Source: Henningerozyma blattae CBS 6284 (taxonomy: Eukaryota > Ascomycota > Saccharomycetes > Saccharomycetales > Saccharomycetaceae). From it: a stretch of 64,000 nt of DNA. The position numbers were made by a program, and so were the translations under genes. This document shows, one piece after another, positions 47,504 to 56,922 of the stretch. The notes under the pieces are model-generated. The model ran no database searches, was not told where the DNA came from, and saw only the letters and a program-made list of their open reading frames with translations. Within the stretch, counting starts at the first letter, position 1. Each line of letters opens with the position of its first letter. The stretch spans positions 930,001-994,000 of the forward strand of contig NC_020185.1 in NCBI RefSeq assembly GCF_000315915.1, read 5' to 3'.

Positions 47504-49294
47504 TTAAATCAAAATGGAAAGTAAGAATGTGAATATGATAGAAGAATAAGTAGGGACTGTTGCAACACCAGCATTCGAGTGCTTTGTTTCGGTCTTAGCA
47601 CTATCTTCTTCAATAGTGGTCGTGATGTCTCCAGAAATTGTGTTTCTTAGATCAGCTTGTACAGAAAATGTTGTTTTGTCCTTAGGTCTCTTAGAAGTGT
47701 TGTTGTAGCTGTCAATAGCAAACCCTGATGGCAGGTCAGTGGCAGAATAGTACTTGGCTCTAACTGCAGATGGAACAGTACTAACGATTGGTATGTAATT
47801 TGGTTCACCACCATCGTATACAGCTTGAGCCATAGAAATTTCATAATCTTCAAGATCGTAGACTACATATGCATGTGTTAAGAAAGAATCACCCAAAATA
47901 CCCACGTTCATATCCTGAGGAATCATACCAAAGATACATTGTCCGTTATCAGTTGGGACAATAAAATCAGATAAGCTTGCCTTAATTTGGAACCCTCCAA
48001 AGTCAAAACTGAAACTAGTTTGATTCTTTTTATTTGGTGAAGGACATTTAATTTGATACAAATCCAACTCTTCCACATACTGTGCCTCTTCATGACGCAT
48101 TATTTGTTCAACAATAGATCTTGGTAGATAGACCATAGTAGTACCGGAATCTAATAACACAGGAATTCTGGAGGATGGAACAAGATGACCTTGACCATAT
48201 TTATATCTTGTCATCTTTTGCATTAAGACAAGAAAAGCAGATGGATCCGTGTAACCCTTCGATGGATTAATATTCAACATTGGAACTGTATATAATTTAT
48301 CGGCGAACTTACTTGTATCAACGGCACCAAGCAATAAAGATCCTTGTGTAGAATCTGATTTATTTAAAAATAATGAATAAGCAGTCTTGTTAATGATACC
48401 TGAATTTTTCAAAACTTGAGGGAAATTATTATAAATATAAGAACTTTCATTTACAGAATTGACTGTACCAAAATAAGTTGATTCTAGCTCTGGTAACCCA
48501 ATACCTAGTACACCTACTGTAGAATTAGTCACATTAGCTACACCAAAGGATAATCCAGTGACATTAATATCTTGGAAACTTAAAACATCACGACCCCAAT
48601 ATCCACTAGCAAAAGTGTTATCACCGTAACTAATAAAGAAATCTGTATGGTTGTTTTTGAAAGTAGATGATTTTTTGGTATTGAAGGTACCAAATTCGGT
48701 ACAGTTTATTAAAAACTCAGGTGGGAGAGTAAAATTTGAGCCAAGGTCTATAGATATGTTAATACTACCAGTCGTAGCTGTAGCAGTTACATCAATACTA
48801 GTAGTCCTCTTACCCTTGTGCTTTAGTACTCTGGGATCAATCTTATCTTTTAATAAAAATGGAGACCATACAGAATCTTCTGTATCATCGTCACCGGTAG
48901 AGCAAAATGGATTACTAGTCTCGGTTATCCATAAATCTGACGAGCCCGTATCCACCACGACGGTGACTTTCTGAGCAGGTGTACCAATATCCAACTCGAC
49001 AGAATAGAAGGTGAGCTGGTTCGTTAGAATAACGTCCTCATAACTTCCATTGTATGCACTATCAAAAGTCCTCTTTTCTAAGTGGACTGCCCCATCTTTA
49101 CCAAGAGTGGAATCTTCATATGATTCACCATAATGTCTATCGAACTTTAATTCTAAAAATTTTGGTTTTATTGGTTGGATGTTTTTTGCTTCTTTAGCTT
49201 CTACTTGTTCTCTATTCCAAATTAAAGCAGATGCACTTTGAAATTGTTGCAATAGAGCCAGAGCTGAAATTGCAATGCTATTTGTAAATTTCAT
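47504..49294 (-). CDS. MKC7: Yapsin, GPI-anchored aspartyl protease (MKC7/YPS1)
   Basis: Cell-surface aspartyl protease cleaving after basic residues, involved in wall integrity and shedding. It is 596 aa, matching Mkc7. It has a signal peptide (about 1-23, ending SASA), a propeptide ending at Lys74-Arg75, the first catalytic DTGS at 115-118, and a loop at about 135-165 containing KHKGKR that in yapsins is cut to give two subunits. The second catalytic DSGT is at 382-385. Many N-glycosylation sequons are present. A Ser/Thr-rich stalk and hydrophobic C-terminus (IIFTFLLSILI) signal GPI anchoring. MKC7 and YPS1 are WGD duplicates; neighbour SAN1 favours MKC7, but the single gene could stand for both. 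Confidence 0.9.
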   Translation of the reverse strand: MKFTNSIAISALALLQQFQSASALIWNREQVEAKEAKNIQPIKPKFLELKFDRHYGESYEDSTLGKDGAVHLEKRTFDSAYNGSYEDVILTNQLTFYSVELDIGTPAQKVTVVVDTGSSDLWITETSNPFCSTGDDDTEDSVWSPFLLKDKIDPRVLKHKGKRTTSIDVTATATTGSINISIDLGSNFTLPPEFLINCTEFGTFNTKKSSTFKNNHTDFFISYGDNTFASGYWGRDVLSFQDINVTGLSFGVANVTNSTVGVLGIGLPELESTYFGTVNSVNESSYIYNNFPQVLKNSGIINKTAYSLFLNKSDSTQGSLLLGAVDTSKFADKLYTVPMLNINPSKGYTDPSAFLVLMQKMTRYKYGQGHLVPSSRIPVLLDSGTTMVYLPRSIVEQIMRHEEAQYVEELDLYQIKCPSPNKKNQTSFSFDFGGFQIKASLSDFIVPTDNGQCIFGMIPQDMNVGILGDSFLTHAYVVYDLEDYEISMAQAVYDGGEPNYIPIVSTVPSAVRAKYYSATDLPSGFAIDSYNNTSKRPKDKTTFSVQADLRNTISGDITTTIEEDSAKTETKHSNAGVATVPTYSSIIFTFLLSILI

Positions 49295-50347
49295 TGTTGA
49301 ACCTATTGATGCTAACCTTTTGTAACCTTCAGAATGAGTTTTGTTTCTAGATACTAAATATTTATTTTCGTTTTATATAACCGTTTTATTCACCCCTGGA
49401 ATCACAGAGTACAATACGACAAAAGTATAGGAACCAGCTTACTGAGTCACTTACCACTCTTAATACGTACAACCTCTAATAATAACCATCTATATAGATA
49501 CACTAGTATATATACAGTATATTCTGGCACTACCATGCTAGGAACGCTTTGAATACGGTTCACACAGCATACCAGCCGGCTCACATCTCCTCTGAATAAA
49601 CATCCCTGGACGCTTACAAATACTTATGAGCAAATACAATACGTGTTACTCCCTACTTCACTATTTCTCTACGCAGTATTTCAGAAGTCGAAAAATCGAG
49701 AACTCCTTAAACTCTAAATATTGATATTTCGTAATATGTTTACTCGTCCGATCATCGTACGGCCTTCCTACTTTATTAAGTCGAAGTTCGTCCTAAATAA
49801 ACGCCAAGAACCATAAGTAAATGATCTTGATCCTATTTGAGCTTTTTACAGATTACAACCGTTCAGAATTTTACTGTTTACCTGTATGAAAATGTTCCAG
49901 TTTCCCTATATTGAAAAGTTTCAATTTCCCTTAAAACCTTTTCAGATAGGTAAGATTGCAAGGCAACTCCGAAAAGCGATGCCTTTCTACAACCGGAAAA
50001 AATACAAGGGACCTATAGAATAAAATGAAAAACAGTTAAAATAAATATGTGTTCAGATATGTTTAAAGAGCAAAATAACGAAATTACAGTGTAAATACAC
50101 TGCAATTTTCTCTACATAGTTATTAAATATATGAATCACGAAATCTAGTATTGAGTGTAATCCAAATATTGGCGTGTCTGTGTATATTTCCAGTCTTAGC
50201 TGTACTACGATATGTATGTTTATTTGCGGTTGATAAAACGAGAAATTTTGCTGAGCTAATATTTGTTCACAAAGAGGGGAGATCATATCCGATTAAGTAA
50301 TATGGTCAGTTTCCAGTTTGGTTTGTAATACTTTTTTCAATACAGAA
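49295..50347. other. Long upstream region of the yapsin gene
   Basis: About 1050 bases between the yapsin start and the 3' end of APC2. A perfect Gcn4-type TGAGTCA lies at 49443-49449. Base composition is somewhat more even than other gaps. I found no degraded gene, although in S. cerevisiae several yapsin copies and other genes lie between the orthologs. Confidence 0.5.
49443..49449. promoter_or_regulatory. Gcn4/AP-1 type site TGAGTCA upstream of yapsin gene
   Basis: A perfect TGAGTCA heptamer about 150 bases before the yapsin ATG. Motif match only. Confidence 0.35.
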
Positions 50348-52546
50348 TTATTTGTATTCTAAAATACTATACTTGTCATCAACTTTCTTTAAAACATTCT
50401 TTTTCAGCCAGAAATCTACAAGCTCCGTCACATTTTGTAATGATAAGTTCAGTGGTACTGATAATTCATTAACAGTGAATCCCTGATTGTTCTGCATAAT
50501 GGCATTTTTCTCCTGTATATATTGCAATAATGCATATTGTGGTAAAGTGGCATCTATCTCTAGAACACGCCCATCTTCAAAGCTCAACTTAATCTCTATA
50601 ACACCTTCATTGGGCCATATGTCTACTTTTCTACCTTCATTCAAGTCCTCATATAATTTAGCATATTCTTCAAAATAGCCTAATAGGGAAGGTGGGATTT
50701 GAAAATGATTTGTCTCCTCATTTGGACCATTCGATACATTTTCGTCATCAAGATCTACCCAATAGTGAGATGATATGAACTTGGGGTATACCCTCGTGTT
50801 TACCCCATTGGCATGATGGAATATCTTACAAAGTTCACTACTATAATTTAAATCGGATAACATAACATTCATATTGGTGATCTTTAAATTCTCGCCGTTG
50901 ACCAAATTGTCAGTATCTGCTAAATTGGTATTTGTATAATTATCTGATCCTGAACTAAATCTCTTCCGAAGTAATTGTAAGCAAGCGCCCCACTTGCCTT
51001 CTAATTTATAATTTTTGGTTATTAATAAGCGTTTACTTAATAATTTACTAAATTCGGTTAATAAAAATTCTTTTGACTCAAAAATATTTAGTAGTATATC
51101 TAGTAAATTTGTTGAAGAATATAGTTTCTTGGTATCATTAGTTGCAATATCATTTGGTATAGGTACCCAAGTTAAAAATTGTTTGACCACTTTTTGTACT
51201 AATAAAGTGGAATTACTATCCTCAGAAGAAGTATTTTGTAATAAATCTGGTAGATATTCAGAGCTATTATGATTATTAAATCTCTTCGGACTCAGAATTT
51301 CATTAAATTTCTTAATTGAATTTTTCTTAGTTGATGTATTTTCGATACCAAGTTCAGGGTCCTCTAACTCGTTAATAATAAGTTTTAATGAAATACTACT
51401 AACTTTTATTGGGTATATGGCATTCTCCAAATCTATCTTTGGTAAAGCTAAGATTGCATGTAATAAAATTGGAGCCAACATTTTTCTTTCTCTAAAATGA
51501 GGATTAATATAATTCGTTATAGAATAAAGATATCTACCAGATGGATCTAATATTTGAAATGATTTTACGGTACGAATATATGCCAAGAGGCAATCAATAG
51601 TATTTATTGTAGGGGTTAATACAATTCTTTCAAAAGCACTTAAAAAATTCACTACTAATTTTTGGAAAAAATTATATGTGACAAGTAAGTTTCGAAGCTC
51701 TAATAATGTAGGTTTAGTATCAGGATAGGATAATATACAAATCTTGAATATTTCTTGGATTCGAATTTTTATAAATTGCTTTTCAAAATATTTGAATAAA
51801 ATATTTGTAATCTTATGATTATCTTCTTTACAATTTAATAATTGTGTAAAATTTAACCAATAATTCATCATAAAGGTATTATAAGTCTCCATAACAAGAT
51901 ATCTTCGAGTCCAATTTCCTTTCATTGTCTGTTCACAATATAAAGTTATTTTCTCCAATAAAATATCTAATATGAAATTCTCAGATAATAAATTAGAATC
52001 AACTTCTCTAATCCAAGTGACTATATCTAAAGAAGTTTCAAAATCTTCTTCTTTTATTAATTGTCTGAGTTCTAATATAATTTTTTGTGTGAATTCTTTA
52101 TTTTGATGTAATATATAGTGCCGTAATGACAGTAATTCAAAACACCATTCTTGAAATGTGAAAAGTGGGATAAATTGAAGTGGGAATTGATAATATTTCT
52201 CAAGTTTGATCATATCTTTATATTGTCTAATATTATCTATTTTTTTAAAAAAATATGTTCTAACTTGATAAACATAAAATAATTTTAACCAGTTTTGAAT
52301 ATTATTTTTAATAGAATTTGAAGGGTCTTTATAAATATCTGAACTTGGAGTTATTTGTTTAATAATAGTTTTAAGTTGTAATGTTGGAGGATGTAAATGA
52401 TGATTACTGTTTGGGTCATTAGGATCAAGCCAAATAAGTAAAGTTTCTAACTCATCTGATATATCTTTATACGGACTCAATAATTTTGAAGATTCTTTTA
52501 ACTGTTGTTTGATATCTGTAAGCGTAAGTTCATTTATTAGTGACAT
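50348..52546 (-). CDS. APC2: Apc2, cullin-like subunit of the anaphase-promoting complex
   Basis: Cullin-homology subunit that, with Apc11, forms the catalytic core of the APC/C ubiquitin ligase. It is 732 aa, shorter than the recalled S. cerevisiae protein (853). The N-terminal half is helical with low conservation. The cullin homology region runs from about residue 480 (FESKEFLLTEFSKLLSKRLL). A C-terminal winged-helix domain (GFTVNELSVPLNLSLQNVTE, then FWLKKNVLKKV) ends the protein. The difference in length appears spread through the N-terminal part, and no frameshift is seen. It is divergent from DCN1, as in YLR127C-YLR128W. Confidence 0.9.
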   Translation of the reverse strand: MSLINELTLTDIKQQLKESSKLLSPYKDISDELETLLIWLDPNDPNSNHHLHPPTLQLKTIIKQITPSSDIYKDPSNSIKNNIQNWLKLFYVYQVRTYFFKKIDNIRQYKDMIKLEKYYQFPLQFIPLFTFQEWCFELLSLRHYILHQNKEFTQKIILELRQLIKEEDFETSLDIVTWIREVDSNLLSENFILDILLEKITLYCEQTMKGNWTRRYLVMETYNTFMMNYWLNFTQLLNCKEDNHKITNILFKYFEKQFIKIRIQEIFKICILSYPDTKPTLLELRNLLVTYNFFQKLVVNFLSAFERIVLTPTINTIDCLLAYIRTVKSFQILDPSGRYLYSITNYINPHFRERKMLAPILLHAILALPKIDLENAIYPIKVSSISLKLIINELEDPELGIENTSTKKNSIKKFNEILSPKRFNNHNSSEYLPDLLQNTSSEDSNSTLLVQKVVKQFLTWVPIPNDIATNDTKKLYSSTNLLDILLNIFESKEFLLTEFSKLLSKRLLITKNYKLEGKWGACLQLLRKRFSSGSDNYTNTNLADTDNLVNGENLKITNMNVMLSDLNYSSELCKIFHHANGVNTRVYPKFISSHYWVDLDDENVSNGPNEETNHFQIPPSLLGYFEEYAKLYEDLNEGRKVDIWPNEGVIEIKLSFEDGRVLEIDATLPQYALLQYIQEKNAIMQNNQGFTVNELSVPLNLSLQNVTELVDFWLKKNVLKKVDDKYSILEYK

Positions 52547-52959
52547 AATAATCTTAGAAACTTAAATACTCATCTAATTGACTTTTTTTAAATATTTCTT
52601 TTTGTTGCTAAAAATTACCGCTTATATTTTCTTAAATTTATAAGTTTATTTATTTTGTATGTCTTTTATTTTTTTCTACATATATGGCGAAAATTGGTGC
52701 ACAAACTTTATTTAGTAATTTTATGATGTAAAAACTATGATAAATTTATTGTCTAATTAAAGGATAGAAATAACATTTAGTATCAGTCAGTTCCATGAAT
52801 GATCGATAATAGTAAAATATCTTTTATATACTACACCTTTTTTGTTTTTTGCTTTTCTTAAGATTTGGATTTAAGCTTACATGATAAGAAGGCAAAAATA
52901 GCAAGAATATCCGCAATTTTGAAAACCAAAATATACTTTCAAATTAACATTTATCTCTT
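52547..52959. other. Divergent intergenic region APC2/DCN1
   Basis: About 410 AT-rich bases. I looked for an intron near the DCN1 start (GTATGT, TACTAAC) and found none. No factor site stands out. Confidence 0.5.
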
Positions 52960-53760
52960 ATGATGGCTTCAGATCAGACTTTAAAAGAGTTTATGTCACT
53001 TGCAAATAGTGACCTTTCAACAGCTCAAAAATATTTGAAACGAAACAAATGGCGACTGGAATATGCTTTAAACGATTTCTACGATAATGAAATTGGGAGT
53101 TTTCTTATTCAAGATTTGGCAAGAGATAATAAGATTTTAGGAATCGAATATGTACGACCCCTCACCGAACTTTATAACCATTATGCAATTGATTCTGGAG
53201 TTCTGGGCACTGAAGGTTTAGTAAAATTAGTAGACGATCTTGGGTACACAGTAGATCATCTCGTAACATTATGTTTGGCCAAATTAGTGGGCTGTATTCA
53301 TTTCACTACACCAATTCTACTATCCAATTTTATAGATAGCTTAAAGGCCAACAAATGTAGAAGCTTAGAAGATATTAAGAACCTATTGAATGAATTTGAC
53401 AATAAATTAAAAACAAATGGAGAGTATTATACATTTATATATGATTCCTGCTTCAATTTATTACTGGAAGAAGGTAAGAAAACAATAGATTCAGAGACTG
53501 CCCAGGAATATTGGGATTTATTCTTTGCATGTCAAAACTACCCAATTAAAGTCCAGTCAGATCAATATCAACAATGGTTCAAGTATCTCAGCAATGCTAA
53601 TATTAAAGAAATCACAAAGGACCAATGGGCCATGCTTCTACGGTTTTTCAAGAAATTCCCCTCCCTGTCAGAACTCCAGAGGAAATACTCTGAAGATAGT
53701 GCGTGGCCCTATATTTTTGATGAATATTATGAGTATTTAGAAGATAACAACAAGATATAA
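52960..53760 (+). CDS. DCN1: Dcn1, cullin neddylation (Rub1) E3 scaffold
   Basis: Scaffold-type E3 that promotes Rub1/NEDD8 attachment to the cullin Cdc53. It is 266 aa (S. cerevisiae 269). An N-terminal UBA-like segment (AQKYLKRNKWRLEYALNDFY, about 22-41) is followed by the PONY domain, with YWDLFFACQNYP, QWAMLLRFFKKFP and a C-terminal AWPYIFDEYYEYLED that matches Dcn1 ending. Two adjacent ATGs start the frame. As I recall, the S. cerevisiae gene has an intron at its 5' end; none is visible here, and the first few residues differ. Confidence 0.95.
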   Translation: MMASDQTLKEFMSLANSDLSTAQKYLKRNKWRLEYALNDFYDNEIGSFLIQDLARDNKILGIEYVRPLTELYNHYAIDSGVLGTEGLVKLVDDLGYTVDHLVTLCLAKLVGCIHFTTPILLSNFIDSLKANKCRSLEDIKNLLNEFDNKLKTNGEYYTFIYDSCFNLLLEEGKKTIDSETAQEYWDLFFACQNYPIKVQSDQYQQWFKYLSNANIKEITKDQWAMLLRFFKKFPSLSELQRKYSEDSAWPYIFDEYYEYLEDNNKI

Positions 53761-53793
53761 CGCCATATAATTAGTTACTCTTTTATAGAATGA

Positions 53794-53817
53794 GCGATGA
53801 GCTTTTATTGTTACCCG
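53794..53817. promoter_or_regulatory. PAC-like box and Reb1 site upstream of TAF12
   Basis: GCGATGAG (53794-53801) is a full PAC match, and TTACCCG (53811-53817) is a full Reb1 core, ten bases apart, about 250 bases before TAF12. Reb1 sites position nucleosomes or stop transcription from upstream. The PAC match is unexpected since TAF12 is not a ribosome-biogenesis gene. Confidence 0.45.
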
Positions 53818-54061
53818 GTCTGTCCTAGCTAATAAGCAACTAGATTTTTCCGTTATTGAATAACTTACCGATGCTATCAAGACCAGTTTAAATTTGTGAA
53901 ATCAATATTTCAAATGATAAACTATTAGATATATGTTATAATTATGTCATTCTTTGTACCATAATTGGGTTGAAGTAATAATTGTTTGGCTAGCATTATT
54001 TTTTTTTGGATTTATAATCGTCAGTGACCGTTGAATTATTTTTCGTTTTTGCAAGTTAGAA

Positions 54062-54065
54062 ATGA

Positions 54066-54099
<34 letters not shown>

Positions 54100-55135
54100 T
54101 AATAATAATACAAATAATACTGCTAGTAATAGTACTAGTTCTAGTAATTCAAGCAATGGTAGTAATGGTCATTCCACGTCACAAAATATTAGGGGTCACC
54201 AATTGACACCAAACCAATCGGCAATGCTTCAACAGAAACAATTAATGGAATTGGTTGCCAAATTTAAACTTCTTGTAAATGAAGCTAAAAAAGTAGGAGA
54301 AAATACTGCCAGAGGTAAAGAGTTATTGATGCAAGCCGGTAAGATAAAACAGATATATGATAATTTTAATAAGCAAAGACAACAAGCAATTCAGGCGTAT
54401 AAAAGAGCTCAAAATCAAATAAATTCCCCAAGGAATGAAAATTCAATTTCCAATAATTCTGCTGATACAGACTCTAAGGCAGGCACTAATTCGACAGCAA
54501 TGGTTACAGCACAGTCCCCTGGCGTGAATAACAATAGGGCTATTCCTAATAGCATGAGTAGCGGAAGTAATTCAAATAGCAGTAGTAATACTAGCAATAG
54601 TAATATTTCTAACAGTAGTGGATCTAATAATAATCCAGCAACAAATGAAATTACAAAGTCAAGGGTAAACTCAAACAACAACAATAATAGCAATACTAAT
54701 AATAGTAATAACGCTAAGAATGGAAATCAAAATAATAGCAATGTTCAGTTGGCAAATTATATTAAACAGTTATTAACACCTGAACAAAATAAACAATACG
54801 ATCAATTAGTTACTAATTTTCAATTAAGAGCTACTAATATTAAAGAAAAACATGATTTTTTAAAACAACATATTTCTAGATATACTGCTGAATTGAATAA
54901 ACCTAACATTCCTGCTTTGGATAGGGTGAAACTGGAAAAGAAAAAAGTTGAATTAATGTCAAATTTGAAAGCTATTAGTATTCAATACACAACGTTATAC
55001 CAAGAATTCCAAAATGGTAAGAAGTCGTTCTATATTGCATGTGCTAGACAGAACCCTAATTTGCAAAGACTTTTGCAAAAAACATCACATCAACAACAGC
55101 AACAACAGCAACAACAGCAACAATTAGCCCAACAA

Positions 55136-55195
<60 letters not shown>

Positions 55196-56320
55196 CTTCA
55201 ACAACAACACCAACAACATCAAGATCAAAAAGTAACAGAAAATAAAATGTCAGAATCAGTCTCTCAACGTAATGGTATTAATCAAGACTCAAATTTAACT
55301 AATTTTTCTCCAGGTGTTTCTGGAATTAATACAACTGGTATAAACGATGATAAAAATAATGCAATTAATATTAGTAATAATATAAATGGCAGTATAGACA
55401 GTAAAAGTGAAAGTGAAATGAGCGTTCAAAATAATACTAATATAAAAGAGACTAATACTACTAACTTTTCAAATGTTAATAATGATTCTAATATAAGCAA
55501 ATCTGTTAAAAGCACTAAATCAGACCAAGGGCAACCAGTAGAACCTATTAAAAGTCAATCTCAAACAGGAGCCACTACGGATGAAAAACTTACATCTCAA
55601 AGCCAAGCTGCATCATCTAATCAATCTAATAACTCAAATAGCACATTGGATGCTTCTTCGGGTCAGTCTAACTCTCAGAATAGGCAGCAATCGGCAATTA
55701 CTAATGTGAATGCAGCAGCTTCGACATCTTCAAAGAGTCTTACTAAAACTATGAATATATTTAAACAAACTGAGCCACTTCTTCCTATTTCTGAACATCT
55801 AACAACCAAAATTCCAGAAGCTATACCATATAGAAATAATAGGCCAACATTAACAGGCGGTACAGCCATGAATACAAGTGTATTAAATACTCCGGTATTA
55901 ACTAAACTGCCGCCTTATGAAATTGATACCCAGCGTGTTATGCTGAAAAGAAAGCTTAAAGAAGTTGTACGGAGTGTTGGTGTTGATGATGGTGATGGTG
56001 AAACGGTTATAGGCGGTGATGTTGAAGAAGCATTATTAGATTTAGCAGACAACTTTGTTACAAGTGTTACAACATTTGCTTGTAAAATAGCGAAGCATAG
56101 AAAATCTGATAGTTTAGATGTTGGTGATATTCAATTGCATCTTGAAAAAAATTGGAATATCAGAATTCCATCTTATTCAATGGACGTTATTAGAAGCTCT
56201 AGAAAATGGAATCCAACTGCATCTTATAACCAAAAATTGAATTCCCTAAACCCTGGAAAAGGTAGTTCTGGGAAGCATTCACATTCTAATAATAAATCAA
56301 GTACTTCAAAGATGAAATAA
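54062..56320 (+). CDS. TAF12: Taf12, TFIID/SAGA histone-fold subunit
   Basis: H2B-like histone-fold subunit shared by TFIID and SAGA. It is 752 aa (S. cerevisiae 539); the increase is low-complexity sequence. After MSN a run of Asn is encoded by AAT repeats (54068 onward). A conserved N-terminal helical segment (MELVAKFKLLVNEAKKVGEN) and a middle region (about 230-340) follow, then a long polyglutamine stretch (55088-55200) and Ser/Asn-rich linkers. The C-terminal histone fold starts near residue 618 (LPPYEIDTQRVMLKRKLKEV) and ends around LEKNWNIRIPSYSMDVI. The poly-Q and poly-N lengths are likely to vary between strains. Confidence 0.95.
54068..54118 (+). repeat. AAT trinucleotide repeat coding poly-Asn in TAF12
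   Basis: Almost uninterrupted AAT/AAC codons directly after the start codon, encoding an Asn run near the N-terminus. Confidence 0.85.
55088..55215 (+). repeat. CAA/CAG repeat coding poly-Gln in TAF12
   Basis: A run of CAA and CAG codons with a pure CAG block at about 55138-55187, encoding a long Gln tract broken by LA, L and His residues. Confidence 0.9.
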
Positions 56321-56922
56321 TATTCTACAGCATTCTATTAAGTAACTACAATAATATAAAATCTAGTTGAATTTATTATTATTGTTGTTCTTATTAATAT
56401 ATAATATAGATTTATATTGTAACAAGGAAATTTTTGCTTTAAAATTCAAAAATTTAAAAATGTAATTAAAATTGTCTATAACAGTTTTTACATTGAAGCA
56501 TAATATTTAAATAAATGTAATCAAAAACTTTTTTAAGTTGGAATTTTTTCTACATAGGTCACAACTACAAGCAAAGTAAGGAAATATCCTTGCTTAGCAA
56601 CGAGATAATAGTTATTTTCTGTAAGATGTTTTATAAATTCATATATATGTATGTGATAATACTATAGTGATAGGGAATATCTTTTATGGCTTAATATTTT
56701 CTCCTATACGTATACTTAAAAATATCAGTCTACACATTTTTTAATAATTTTTTTTTGAGATTCGGGCGTAACTATAAAAATTTTCGATGCGCAGTATTTT
56801 CCATCTCATCGCAAACTTATTGAAGTATATATTTGAACATATACAATAATTGTTATAGAAATAACTTTTAGTCCAGGGCGTGACAGGATAGATAAAAGCA
56901 AACCTATACTAGCAATTACGAT
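56321..56922. other. Intergenic region TAF12-DIP2
   Basis: About 600 AT-rich bases. The last 150 hold the RRPE and PAC boxes of DIP2 (separate entry). No gene is seen. Confidence 0.5.
56776..56812. promoter_or_regulatory. RRPE plus PAC boxes upstream of DIP2
   Basis: AAAAATTTTC (56776-56785, RRPE-type) and CTCATCGC (56805-56812, PAC) lie 20-30 bases apart and 110-150 bases before the DIP2 ATG. This pair is the standard promoter signature of yeast ribosome-biogenesis genes, and DIP2 is one. Confidence 0.8.

Noticed and set aside
50053..50286. 77-codon frame in the gap between the yapsin gene and APC2
   Set aside because: No recognisable feature; AT-rich chance frame.
52860..52960. Possible 5' intron of DCN1
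   Set aside because: No GTATGT-type donor or TACTAAC branchpoint was found upstream, and the intact frame already gives near full length.
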